From the NCBI RefSeq assembly GCF_004963255.1, contig NZ_SUGA01000012.1:1-64000 (forward strand): a stretch of DNA of 64,000 nt, given 5' to 3'. This DNA is from Mesorhizobium sp. Lineage in GTDB: Bacteria > Pseudomonadota > Alphaproteobacteria > Rhizobiales > Rhizobiaceae. The position numbers and the translations under genes are program-made. Shown here one piece after another: positions 27,627 to 35,569 of the stretch (within the stretch, counting starts at the first letter, position 1; each line of letters begins with the position of its first letter). Under the pieces are notes generated by a model. That model ran no database searches. It saw only the letters and a list, made by a program, of their open reading frames with translations, and was not told the DNA's origin.

Positions 27627-28845
27627 GCGTCTCCGCGTCGGCGCGAATGAGCTTGATGTCCGCGCCCGCCGCCCAGGCGCCGATGTCCTCGCGGCGGAGT
27701 GCTGCCGCCATCATGTCGGGGAAATGGTCGGGCGTGCAGGCAAAGACCGGGATGCCTAGCGCGGCGACCGACCCGGCCATCGACGGATCGTAGCCGGGAC
27801 GGCCCTGATCGGTGAGCGCCAAGAGCACGACGACATTGACGCCCGACCGGACAAGTGCTGCCAGCCTTTGCAGGAGCTCCTTGCCGTTGCCGCCTTCGTA
27901 GAGATCGGTGATCAGGATGAAATGCGCCTTGGTCGGCCGTTCGATGCGCTCGGCGCAATAGGCGACCGCCTGGTTGATGTCGGTGCCGCCGCCGAGCTGG
28001 ACGCCGAACAGCACCTCGACCGGATCGCTGAGTTCCTCTGTCAGATCGACGATCGCCGTGTCGAAGCAGACGAGTTTCGTCCGCACTACCGGCAGCGAGG
28101 CCATCACGGCGGCGAAGATCGAGGCGTAGATGACCGAGCTTGCCATCGAGCCGGACTGGTCGACGCAGAGCGTCACCTCGTCGAGGTCGACCAATCGGCG
28201 CTGACGACGCATGAAACCGACCAGCTTTTCCGGAACCACGGTCTTATGGTCCGGCTGGTAGTGGCGGAGGTTCGCCGTGATCGTGCGCGGCCAGTCGATA
28301 TCGCGCTGGCGCGGCCGGTTGGTGCGCCGCGACTTATCGAGCGCACCGCGAATCGCCTCCGCGGTCTTCTGCTCCAGGCGCTGCATCAGCTTGGCGACAA
28401 TGTCGGAAATGATCGACCGGGCGATGTCCTTGGTCTTGTCCGGCATCGCTGAGCGCAAGGAGATCAGGTCGGCGACGAGATTGACGTCCGCTTCGATCGC
28501 CTTGAGGAATTCCGGTTCCATCAGCATCTGCTTCAGGTTCAGCCGCTCGAAGGCGTCCTTCTGCACGACCTGGACGACCTGCTCGGGGAAGAAGGAGCGG
28601 ATGTCACCCATCCATTGCGCGACGCGGGGCGCCGAGCGGCCGAGCCCGCCGCGCCGCTTGCGCGGATCGCCGGCGGTGTCGCCGCTGCCGTCGCCATAAA
28701 GCGCATCGAGCGCCGCCGAGAGTTTTCGGTCCTCGGCCGACAGCGCCGAGGAGGATTCTTCGTCGGCGCCAATCGCCAGCCGCCAACGGCGCTCGCGATT
28801 GTCCGCAATCGGTTCGAGGTCCGGCCCGGTCGTATCGTTAGCCAT
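27610..28845 (-). CDS. VWA domain protein of MoxR-associated operon
   Basis: A 411-residue cytoplasmic protein with no membrane helix. The C-terminal half is a von Willebrand A domain with a complete MIDAS: DQSGSM (D229, S231, S233), T288 in GGGTDI, and D314 in ITDLYEGG. The N-terminal 200 residues are helical and charged with a partly disordered start. VWA proteins paired with MoxR AAA+ ATPases usually act as metal-dependent substrate adaptors. It overlaps the DUF5682 stop by 8 nt and is the last gene of the operon. The client is unknown. Confidence 0.9.
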   Translation of the reverse strand: MANDTTGPDLEPIADNRERRWRLAIGADEESSSALSAEDRKLSAALDALYGDGSGDTAGDPRKRRGGLGRSAPRVAQWMGDIRSFFPEQVVQVVQKDAFERLNLKQMLMEPEFLKAIEADVNLVADLISLRSAMPDKTKDIARSIISDIVAKLMQRLEQKTAEAIRGALDKSRRTNRPRQRDIDWPRTITANLRHYQPDHKTVVPEKLVGFMRRQRRLVDLDEVTLCVDQSGSMASSVIYASIFAAVMASLPVVRTKLVCFDTAIVDLTEELSDPVEVLFGVQLGGGTDINQAVAYCAERIERPTKAHFILITDLYEGGNGKELLQRLAALVRSGVNVVVLLALTDQGRPGYDPSMAGSVAALGIPVFACTPDHFPDMMAAALRREDIGAWAAGADIKLIRADAETPNAAE

Positions 28846-31096
28846 GGCTGGGCTCCCCGGTGATCAGACGGCGTAGGATGCCAAAATGCCTCCGCCATGC
28901 CGCGCCACCATCCGGCGCCGGAATCAGCCCGGCAGGCAGGCTCGTTCTCTTGCCAAGCACGGCCTCGATGAGGCGGCGACGCTCCATGCTGTCGAGGTTG
29001 GAGAAGACGCGGCGCAGCAGCGGCAGATGCGCCACGAAAGCCTCTTCGTCGAGCGAGGCTAGCCAGGCATCGACGGCGCCGCGCAAACCCTCGTCATAGA
29101 TCAGCCGCTGGCCGGCGCCGCTGAAGAACCCTTCGAAGAAGGCTGCGGCATCGATCACGGGCGTTCCTGGCGACAGGCGCCTTGCCAGGAGATCGGCGGT
29201 CTCATCGGCTGAGAGCTGTCCAGCTTCGTAGAGTAGGTGCGCGGCGCAACCGGCGACGAGCGCCGTGGAGCGCGAAGAGTCGAGCACGGCCGCCAGGCCG
29301 TTGCGCCACGCCTCAAGGACATGCTCGTCCGGCTCGACCAGCTTGATCGCCTCGTCGGCCTTGCGCAGCGCTCCCATCAGCGCGGCAGCGGCCTGCGAGT
29401 CGAGATCGCGCGCCGCGTAAGGCAGCGCGATGGAGCCTTCGATGATCAGCCGCTCCAGCAGGCCGGCGAGTCGCTCGGTCTCGGTCTTGCGCGCTTCGCC
29501 GTAACGGATGATGTCGGCCAGCGGTGGCACCGAGGCCAGCAACTCCAGGCACTCGCTGCTGTGCGCCGCCTTTTCCTCGAGCGCTGCAAGACCGGCGGCG
29601 GACGCCTCGCTCAGGGCGGCGGTGATCGCACTCTGCACCAGCGTGGCCAAAGCATCGAGCGTCGCGGCGGCGCCGATCATCTGGATCAGCCTGCCATTGG
29701 CGGCCTTCTCGATGGTCGGGCCGTAGACCAGGTTCTCGACAAGGCGGACGGCATATTCCGGCTGCCAGGCGAGCATCCAGCGCTCACGGAATGTGCCGCG
29801 GCTGCGGCCGACTTCGGTCAGCCTGCCCCAATTGACGCCAAGCACGTTCAGCCGGTGCAGCAATGTCGAGCGGAAGAGACCGCTCTCGCTGCGCAGGTCG
29901 ACGGAAAGTTCCCGCTCCAGTGCCTCTGGCTTCAGCCTTGCAGCCTTCTGGTTGCGCTGCAGATCGTCAATCAGCGGCGCGAGCGGCGTGTCGTGCGGGA
30001 TCTCGCCGACATCGGCGCCGAGCAGCAGCTCGGCCTCGACCATCTTCCACAGCAGGGCCTCGCCGTTGAAGAGGGCCGAAATCGAAGCGTCACGCAGTTC
30101 CTCGAAGCCCGGCTTTGGCCGTTCGCGGATTGCGGCTAGCGCGCGCGCCAGACGCTCCGCCTCGATCAGCGAGGCGGTGGAGATCATGTGGCCCTTCGCC
30201 CGCAGCACCGAGGCGATCCGCGCCAACCACAGGACCGAGGCGTCGTCCTGCCCACGTGTCTGCCACAGATGCTTGCACCAGCCCGGCGCGACGACGCCGG
30301 CGCCATAACCATAGCCCAGCGCCAGGCGCGGTCCGGTCCACGGCGCATAGGTCATCGTGGTCTTGCGCCGGCCGATGCCCTTGAGCAGCGCCTGGTCGCT
30401 CTTCTGCGTATGCCCCGCTTGAAGGGCCGGCACATGCCAGGCGCCGCAAACCACGGCCATGGGGCCGTCGAATTCCTTCCGCGCTGCGGCGATCTCGAGG
30501 CGCATATGTGCCTCGCGCATAGCCTCGAACCTGCCGATCGAACCCTCGCCGTCGCGCAGCGTCATCATCGCGTCGGCGATGGCCGCGAAGATCGGGCCGG
30601 GCTCGGGATTCTGCTCGATGATGTCCGACCACCAGCTCTCGCCGTCCTCGTAGCCGGCGGCACGCGCCAAAGTGCCGATCGGATCCTGGATGCGCGAGGG
30701 TTCTTCTCCCTGCTCTTCCGTGACGTCCGCCTCGGCTGCTTCGGTGTCCGCTGCCGCTTCAGCCGCCTTCTCCGCAAGCCGCGCGGCCGACGGCAGGTCG
30801 ATAAAGCGCAGCGCCGCCTTGTTGGCGACGGCCCAAAGTGCTGCCTGATATTCCGGCGAGAATTCGGCGAAAGGCCAGAAGCTGGTCGCGGCAGGATCAT
30901 CCTCCGGATAGCAGAGCAGTGCCACCGGCGGCTTCATGTCCGGGCTGGCGAGCAGCGGCAACAGCGGCGAGGCATCCGCCGGCCCCTCGATAAGCACGGC
31001 GACCGGTTGCAACTCCTGCAACGCCTTGACCAGGCTCCCGGCGGAGCCTGGTCCGTGGTGGCGGATGCCGAAATAGCTGATGCCGCCTTGCGTCAT
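28838..31096 (-). CDS. DUF5682 family protein
   Basis: A 752-residue protein of unknown function recognised as DUF5682. The first 230 residues carry spaced motifs: GIRHHGPGSAGS (10-21), LIEGPADA (35-42), REAHMRLEI (194-202) and VVCGAWHVPAL (215-225). This His / Glu / Arg-x-x-x-Met / GxxH order recalls TraB-TIKI/EreA/ChaN-type hydrolases, but that is pattern-level inference. The remainder is alpha-helical with no membrane segment. Residues 108-135 are a low-complexity acidic stretch. It follows the AAA+ gene after 3 nt and overlaps the VWA gene by 8 nt, so it is made in step with both. Confidence 0.85.
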   Translation of the reverse strand: MTQGGISYFGIRHHGPGSAGSLVKALQELQPVAVLIEGPADASPLLPLLASPDMKPPVALLCYPEDDPAATSFWPFAEFSPEYQAALWAVANKAALRFIDLPSAARLAEKAAEAAADTEAAEADVTEEQGEEPSRIQDPIGTLARAAGYEDGESWWSDIIEQNPEPGPIFAAIADAMMTLRDGEGSIGRFEAMREAHMRLEIAAARKEFDGPMAVVCGAWHVPALQAGHTQKSDQALLKGIGRRKTTMTYAPWTGPRLALGYGYGAGVVAPGWCKHLWQTRGQDDASVLWLARIASVLRAKGHMISTASLIEAERLARALAAIRERPKPGFEELRDASISALFNGEALLWKMVEAELLLGADVGEIPHDTPLAPLIDDLQRNQKAARLKPEALERELSVDLRSESGLFRSTLLHRLNVLGVNWGRLTEVGRSRGTFRERWMLAWQPEYAVRLVENLVYGPTIEKAANGRLIQMIGAAATLDALATLVQSAITAALSEASAAGLAALEEKAAHSSECLELLASVPPLADIIRYGEARKTETERLAGLLERLIIEGSIALPYAARDLDSQAAAALMGALRKADEAIKLVEPDEHVLEAWRNGLAAVLDSSRSTALVAGCAAHLLYEAGQLSADETADLLARRLSPGTPVIDAAAFFEGFFSGAGQRLIYDEGLRGAVDAWLASLDEEAFVAHLPLLRRVFSNLDSMERRRLIEAVLGKRTSLPAGLIPAPDGGAAWRRHFGILRRLITGEPSHG

Positions 31097-31099
31097 GGT

Positions 31100-32179
31100 T
31101 CAGATGGCCGCGTTGAGCGCCGCATAGTAGCCGGCATAGTCCGGCCGCTTCTTCAGCACCGTCTCCAGATATTCCTCCAGAACCACCTTGTCCTGCACAG
31201 GATCCTTGACGATGGCGCCGACAAGGCTCGGCGCCAGGCCTTCGGCATGCAGCTTGCCGTCATCGAACCATGCCGCCTGGCTGAGACCGCTGACCATGGT
31301 TGCGATCGCCTCGGCGGTGGAGAGCGAGCCCGACGGCGTCTTCAGCGTGACCTTGCCGTCCGCGGTGGCGCCCGAACGCAGCTCGCGGAAGATGGTGAGC
31401 ACCCGCGCAATCTCCTCGCCGACATTCTTCGGCACCGGCAGGTCCAGCCCGCCGGCCATCTCGCCGACGCGCCGGGAGACAATCGAGACTTCCTCGGCCA
31501 TATCGTCCGGCAAAGGCAGCACCACGACGTTGAAGCGGCGCTTCAGCGCCGAGGAGAGCTCGTTGACGCCCTTGTCGCGGTTGTTGGCGGTAGCGATGAT
31601 GTTGAAGCCGCGCTGCGCATAGATCGAGGTGTTCAGCTCCGGCACCGGCATCATCTTCTCCGACAGCACGGTGATCAGCGTGTCCTGCACGTCGGAGCCC
31701 ATGCGCGTCAGCTCTTCCAGCCGGCAAAGCTTGCCGTCCTGCATGGCGCGGTAGAGCGGCGTCGGCACCAGCGCTTCCTGGCTCGGGCCCTTGGCGAGCA
31801 GCTGGGCATAGTTCCAGCCATAGCGGATCTGATTCTCGTCAGTGCCGGCGGTGCATTGCACGACCAGCGTCGAGTTGCCCATGATGGCGCCGGCGAGATG
31901 TTCCGAGACCCAGGATTTTGCCGTTCCGGGAACGCCGAGCAGAAGCAGCGCGCGGTCGGTGGCGAGCGTGGCGACCGCCGTTTCCATCAATTGCCGGCGG
32001 CCGACATATTTTGGCGAAATCACCGTGCCGTCGCTCGCCTTCCCGCCCATCAGATAGGTGAGCACGGCTTTCGGCGACAGGCTCCAGCCGGCAGGCTTTT
32101 GCCGGTCGTCGCCGCGCGCCAGGGCCTGCAGTTCGGCGGCGTAGACCTGTTCGGCCGGGAGGCGAATGGCTGCGTTCAT
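31100..32179 (-). CDS. MoxR-like AAA+ ATPase
   Basis: A 359-residue AAA+ protein. Walker A is GVPGTAKS (82-89); the Walker B position reads LCRLEE (151-156), so Glu replaces the usual Asp; sensor 1 is IIATANN (194-200) and the arginine finger region is LKRRF (212-216). The conserved TDENQIRYGWNY segment after Walker A replaces the typical MoxR GTSDLLP. MoxR proteins use ATP to remodel or activate partner complexes, commonly through a VWA adaptor, and one is encoded two genes downstream. GGAGAAG lies upstream of the ATG. It starts 19 nt after the DUF5691 gene. Confidence 0.9.
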   Translation of the reverse strand: MNAAIRLPAEQVYAAELQALARGDDRQKPAGWSLSPKAVLTYLMGGKASDGTVISPKYVGRRQLMETAVATLATDRALLLLGVPGTAKSWVSEHLAGAIMGNSTLVVQCTAGTDENQIRYGWNYAQLLAKGPSQEALVPTPLYRAMQDGKLCRLEELTRMGSDVQDTLITVLSEKMMPVPELNTSIYAQRGFNIIATANNRDKGVNELSSALKRRFNVVVLPLPDDMAEEVSIVSRRVGEMAGGLDLPVPKNVGEEIARVLTIFRELRSGATADGKVTLKTPSGSLSTAEAIATMVSGLSQAAWFDDGKLHAEGLAPSLVGAIVKDPVQDKVVLEEYLETVLKKRPDYAGYYAALNAAI

Positions 32180-32198
32180 GCGATCTTCTCCGGGTTGA

Positions 32199-33635
32199 TC
32201 ATGTGGTTGGGTTTGCGGCCAGCGCCGCGTTGAGGCGCAGCAGGCTAAGCGATGGGGATGCGGGCGGCAGGCCGGCGGCGACGACCTCGCCGATCAATTT
32301 TTCCGCCGTCGCAGCCGTGGCAAGAAAGCCGATGGATTCGAGATGCTGCTCGGTGTTCCGTTTCACGACGTCGTTGTCGCCCGAGACGGCGGATCGCAAC
32401 GCGGAAAGCGTCTTGCCCTTTGCAAGGTCGCCCCACTCCAGCCAGCCTGCCTCAGCGCCTTCGACCATGTTGAGCGCGGCCAGATTTTGCCCGTCATTCA
32501 GGATCTGCCTGATCAGGACACGCTTCCCGCCGCTGTCCAAACGCGCCGTGAGTTGGAGGCCGAGAATCGCCAGCCTGCCACCGGCTGCGGCAAGCAGATC
32601 CGCCAGAGAGGCCACCGCCGCGTCGCCGCCGGACGCCGCGACCATTCGAACGAGAAAGAGATCGGCGCCGTCATCGACGCCGAACTGCCATGCGCCGATG
32701 AAATCGGCCTCTGTCTTGCCGAAGTGGGCGACGAGATCGCCGAAGTAGCAGGAGGCGAACAAGTCGGCACGACGTGCTTGCTGCGCAGGGGATTTGAGTT
32801 TCACCGGCGCGTAGGTGGTGCGGCGGCGGATGAAGCCGGATTTGCCCTCCTCGATGAAGGCGGCGAGCTCAGCTATCGGGTCTTCCGAGCCGCCATCCGC
32901 TGGATTGCCCCGTTCCCCCAACCTCGCCAGCAGCCGGCCGGCCATTTCGCGCACCTTGCCTGAGCGATCGGCAGACAGGCTCTTCAGAAACGGCACGTCA
33001 TCGGCCCCCAGGCCAAAACGCATGAGTTCGACTAGCGCAAGCCTGACCTCGGCGGGCTCGCTTGCCCCTTTTGTCTCGATAAGGGTCCGCGCCAATGCGG
33101 GTGCGGAGCGACGCAAATCGATCAGCGCGCTGCGGCGCGCGGCGGGATAGAAATCGTCCCAGGTTTCCGCCGTCAAATCCTCGCGCCGCGACTGCTTTTC
33201 GCTGTCCGCGCCTGCCTGCCAGTCGACCCAGGGGGCGTAGATATCCGGGCTTTCCTGATCCGTCGCAGCGGGCATCCAGTCCATCGGATGCAGCACGAAG
33301 CCTCGGCTGGCGACAAGCGCGGCCACGCGGGTCTTGAGCCGCGCATCAGCCGCATATTTAAGCGCGGCACGCAGCAATGGCCGCAGCCGTTCGGGAAGCA
33401 TCGGCAAGGCCAGCACCGGCAGCGGCAGGCGCCGCTTCAAGCTCTTCGGCGCCGCAGGGCGAAGCGCGACATCCAGCGCCTGCGCGGCGATGGCCAAGAG
33501 CCGCCTCTCCCGTTCGTCCGAGTTGGAAGCGGTGGCTACCTCTTTCCACTCGACCGGGGCGAATTCGAACATGGCGCCGCCAGAAATCCAGCCGTCGCGC
33601 AACCGTGCCAGCCCCGCTTGATCGAGCCCGTTCAT
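32199..33635 (-). CDS. DUF5691 family HEAT-like protein
   Basis: A 478-residue protein recognised as DUF5691 from its sequence pattern and its fixed place between SWIM and MoxR genes. It is almost all helical, with HEAT-like units such as DVPFLKSLSADRSGKVREMAGRLLARLGERG, which suggests a solenoid scaffold. There are no catalytic motifs, signal peptide or membrane helices. The ATG at 33635 overlaps the SWIM gene stop (ATGA), so translation is coupled; the same frame is open far upstream inside the SWIM gene but that is shadow. Function unknown. Confidence 0.82.
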   Translation of the reverse strand: MNGLDQAGLARLRDGWISGGAMFEFAPVEWKEVATASNSDERERRLLAIAAQALDVALRPAAPKSLKRRLPLPVLALPMLPERLRPLLRAALKYAADARLKTRVAALVASRGFVLHPMDWMPAATDQESPDIYAPWVDWQAGADSEKQSRREDLTAETWDDFYPAARRSALIDLRRSAPALARTLIETKGASEPAEVRLALVELMRFGLGADDVPFLKSLSADRSGKVREMAGRLLARLGERGNPADGGSEDPIAELAAFIEEGKSGFIRRRTTYAPVKLKSPAQQARRADLFASCYFGDLVAHFGKTEADFIGAWQFGVDDGADLFLVRMVAASGGDAAVASLADLLAAAGGRLAILGLQLTARLDSGGKRVLIRQILNDGQNLAALNMVEGAEAGWLEWGDLAKGKTLSALRSAVSGDNDVVKRNTEQHLESIGFLATAATAEKLIGEVVAAGLPPASPSLSLLRLNAALAANPTT

Positions 33636-35032
33636 GACAGATCGAGCCTCCCGATGCTGCTTTGCGAGGCCAGCAGCTCGAGCCTGGCGCCGTTCCAGAG
33701 TGCGGCGGTCGCCGCGAGATCGATGCCGAGCAAGGTCTGGTGGACGGACCCAGCGACAGGCAAGGCGATGCCGTGCGGATCGTTTGCCGCCTGCCACCAG
33801 GCGGCGTCCTTTTCGTCCAACGCGATCGCGCCGGCCGGCAGGATGATGGGGCAGTCCGACAGCCATGGGGCGCCCTCCTGGAAGGCGGCGTAGGCGGCCA
33901 GCGGATCGCCGGCTGCATCCGGGGCGAAAGCCGGCCATGCACCGGGCGCGGCATCTCCCAGCCGTTCCGCGACCAGCGCCCGCAGCGGATTGCGCGACGG
34001 ATAGAACACCAGCCTCGCCTTGAAGCGATCCCCCGGCGCGAAGGCGCCGGACCGCCGGCCGGCTGAGGCCGGGAAGAAATCGAGCAGCACCGCAAATCGC
34101 GGAACCGAGCTTTTCAGGTCGAGCAGCCAGGTCGCGTGGCTGACGAGGCCGTCGCGGCGAGTCTCGATCTTTTCGCCAAGCACCTCCCAGTCGCTCTCGA
34201 CCTGAACGGCGTCGGGATTGGCGAGGATCTGGTCGCGCGTCTCCGATGCCGAGACCAGGCGTTTCAGCTCGGCATCATCGGGTGCCGCGCGCCAGGCCTT
34301 GGCAAGCAGCACCAGCTTGCCCAGCTCGCGGATGGCGGCGTCCGGCCGCTCCTCGCCGCGCAGCGCCATCAGCTTCGCGGGCAACTCGTCGATACGACCG
34401 GCCAGCGCCGTCGCCTTCAGGTCGACCAGCCGTGCGGCGATGCGGCGGCAGCGCTCGCTCGAGGCATCGACAAAGCCGGCAAGGCCGAGCCGCAACTGGT
34501 CGGCGATCCATTGGTCGAGCTCGTCGAGCGCGGCCGAGACCGCGCTGCGCGTGTCCTCCGCTCGCTTACGCTGCGCCGCCTCGCGGCGTTCGGTGGCGGC
34601 AGCGTCCTCGACAGGAGGTGCCTCTTCCGGCCGCGATGCCTCGTCGATGCTTTTGCCTTCCGCGCGAGCCGGCGCCGTGGCCGGCGGCTGCCCTGGCTTG
34701 CGGCGCCGGCCGAGCCAGTCGTTCACCCAATCGGGCGTCTGGTCGAGGCGGGCGAAGCTGTCGGGTGCCGTGGCGCCGATCCAGGCCAGCGCCAGTATGT
34801 GCTTGCACGGAAATTTCCGCGACGGACAGGTGCATTTATAGCCGTGGTCGGAGGTGTCGAACGCGACCCGGTAGGGGTTGGAGCCCGAGCCCTGGCATTC
34901 GCCCCAGATCAGCGGCAGCTGTTCATGCGCTTCAAGCCGGGGCCAGTTCGACCGCTTGGTCAGCTTGGCGGCTGCGCCAAGCGAGGCCTGATCGGGGGCC
35001 AAAGCCTCGATTGTTTTCAAATCCAGCTGCAA
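33632..35032 (-). CDS. SWIM zinc finger protein
   Basis: A 466-residue protein, first gene of the operon. A SWIM zinc finger is complete: C67, C69, C76 and H78 in CTCPSRKFPCKH (CxCx6CxH). SWIM domains bind DNA or proteins. Residues about 115-165 are a charged low-complexity linker; the C-terminal 250 residues are helical without a known motif. The start is a TTG at 35032 with GAGAGG upstream; no ATG fits better. Its end overlaps DUF5691 by 4 nt. The three dyads at 35211-35279 lie about 180-250 bp upstream. Confidence 0.87.
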   Translation of the reverse strand: MQLDLKTIEALAPDQASLGAAAKLTKRSNWPRLEAHEQLPLIWGECQGSGSNPYRVAFDTSDHGYKCTCPSRKFPCKHILALAWIGATAPDSFARLDQTPDWVNDWLGRRRKPGQPPATAPARAEGKSIDEASRPEEAPPVEDAAATERREAAQRKRAEDTRSAVSAALDELDQWIADQLRLGLAGFVDASSERCRRIAARLVDLKATALAGRIDELPAKLMALRGEERPDAAIRELGKLVLLAKAWRAAPDDAELKRLVSASETRDQILANPDAVQVESDWEVLGEKIETRRDGLVSHATWLLDLKSSVPRFAVLLDFFPASAGRRSGAFAPGDRFKARLVFYPSRNPLRALVAERLGDAAPGAWPAFAPDAAGDPLAAYAAFQEGAPWLSDCPIILPAGAIALDEKDAAWWQAANDPHGIALPVAGSVHQTLLGIDLAATAALWNGARLELLASQSSIGRLDLS

Positions 35033-35210
35033 GCCGCGCGCCTCTCACCACCCCGAAGCATGACTTCGCGACGATTGATAGCCGTTTGCGGCCGGCTGTT
35101 GTAGCTCCAGTCGCCGCAAAATCGAAAGCTTGTCCAACGTTCCGTTGTTCCTGAACGCCGGGTCGCGCGAAGCTCGCATCCAGGATGTTCCCATTCAACA
35201 GTTCGAGCTG

Positions 35211-35279
35211 TGAACGCTGTTCATTTTTCTCTTGAACGACGTTCACGATGTGCTATGCTGCATACATGAACAATGTTCA
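35211..35279. promoter_or_regulatory. Three TGAAC-N3-GTTCA operators around a promoter
   Basis: Perfect 13-bp dyads TGAACGCTGTTCA (35211-35223), TGAACGACGTTCA (35233-35245) and TGAACAATGTTCA (35267-35279) have centres 22 and 34 bp apart. On the plus strand TTGAAC (35232-35237) and TATGCT (35254-35259), 16 bp apart, look like -35 and -10 boxes. The second dyad then covers the -35 and the third covers the start point, a typical repressor arrangement. No regulator gene with an obvious claim lies next to it. Confidence 0.72.
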
Positions 35280-35349
35280 CTGGATTGTATCCGGCCTGAA
35301 ACAAGCCCACGCCGACGCAGCCTAAGCCTGAAACGAAAGGACCATATCG

Positions 35350-35481
35350 ATGCTCACCGACAGCCATGCCCGCAAATATTCAAGCGCCTGCAAGCCCTGG
35401 AGACCGATCGCAGACGAAAGGTGCGGGGCGCCAAGGGCAAGAAACAAATGGATTGGAATAAATCGCAGTAACGAAGTTTAA
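35350..35481 (+). CDS. Small hypothetical ORF (doubtful)
   Basis: A 43-codon frame starting MLTDSHARKYSS, with AAAGGA 8 nt before the ATG, lies between the operator region and the acyltransferase gene. No family is recognised, and the length and composition do not prove coding. It could be a leader peptide or chance. Confidence 0.2.
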   Translation: MLTDSHARKYSSACKPWRPIADERCGAPRARNKWIGINRSNEV

Positions 35482-35569
35482 CCGCTTCCCGGTAAACAAG
35501 GCTCAAACCGCGCAAGTGTCCGCTCAGTCCAAACGGATTGCCAGCCGGGCTTGCCCAATGGAAATTGCC

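Larger units (their letters stand above)
35033..35569. other. 537-bp gap between SWIM operon and acyltransferase gene
   Basis: This divergent control region holds the three dyads and the promoter-like boxes. Downstream of them only short frames occur: a 19-codon frame starting at the predicted transcription start (35266-35325) and a 43-codon frame at 35350. Neither resembles a known protein. The region may contain the wreck of a regulator gene. Confidence 0.6.

Noticed and set aside
35101..35281. LexA boxes (GTTC-N7-GTTC) in the GTTC/GAAC-rich region
   Set aside because: The repeats are inverted with a 3-base spacer rather than direct with a 7-base spacer, so they do not fit the alphaproteobacterial LexA site.
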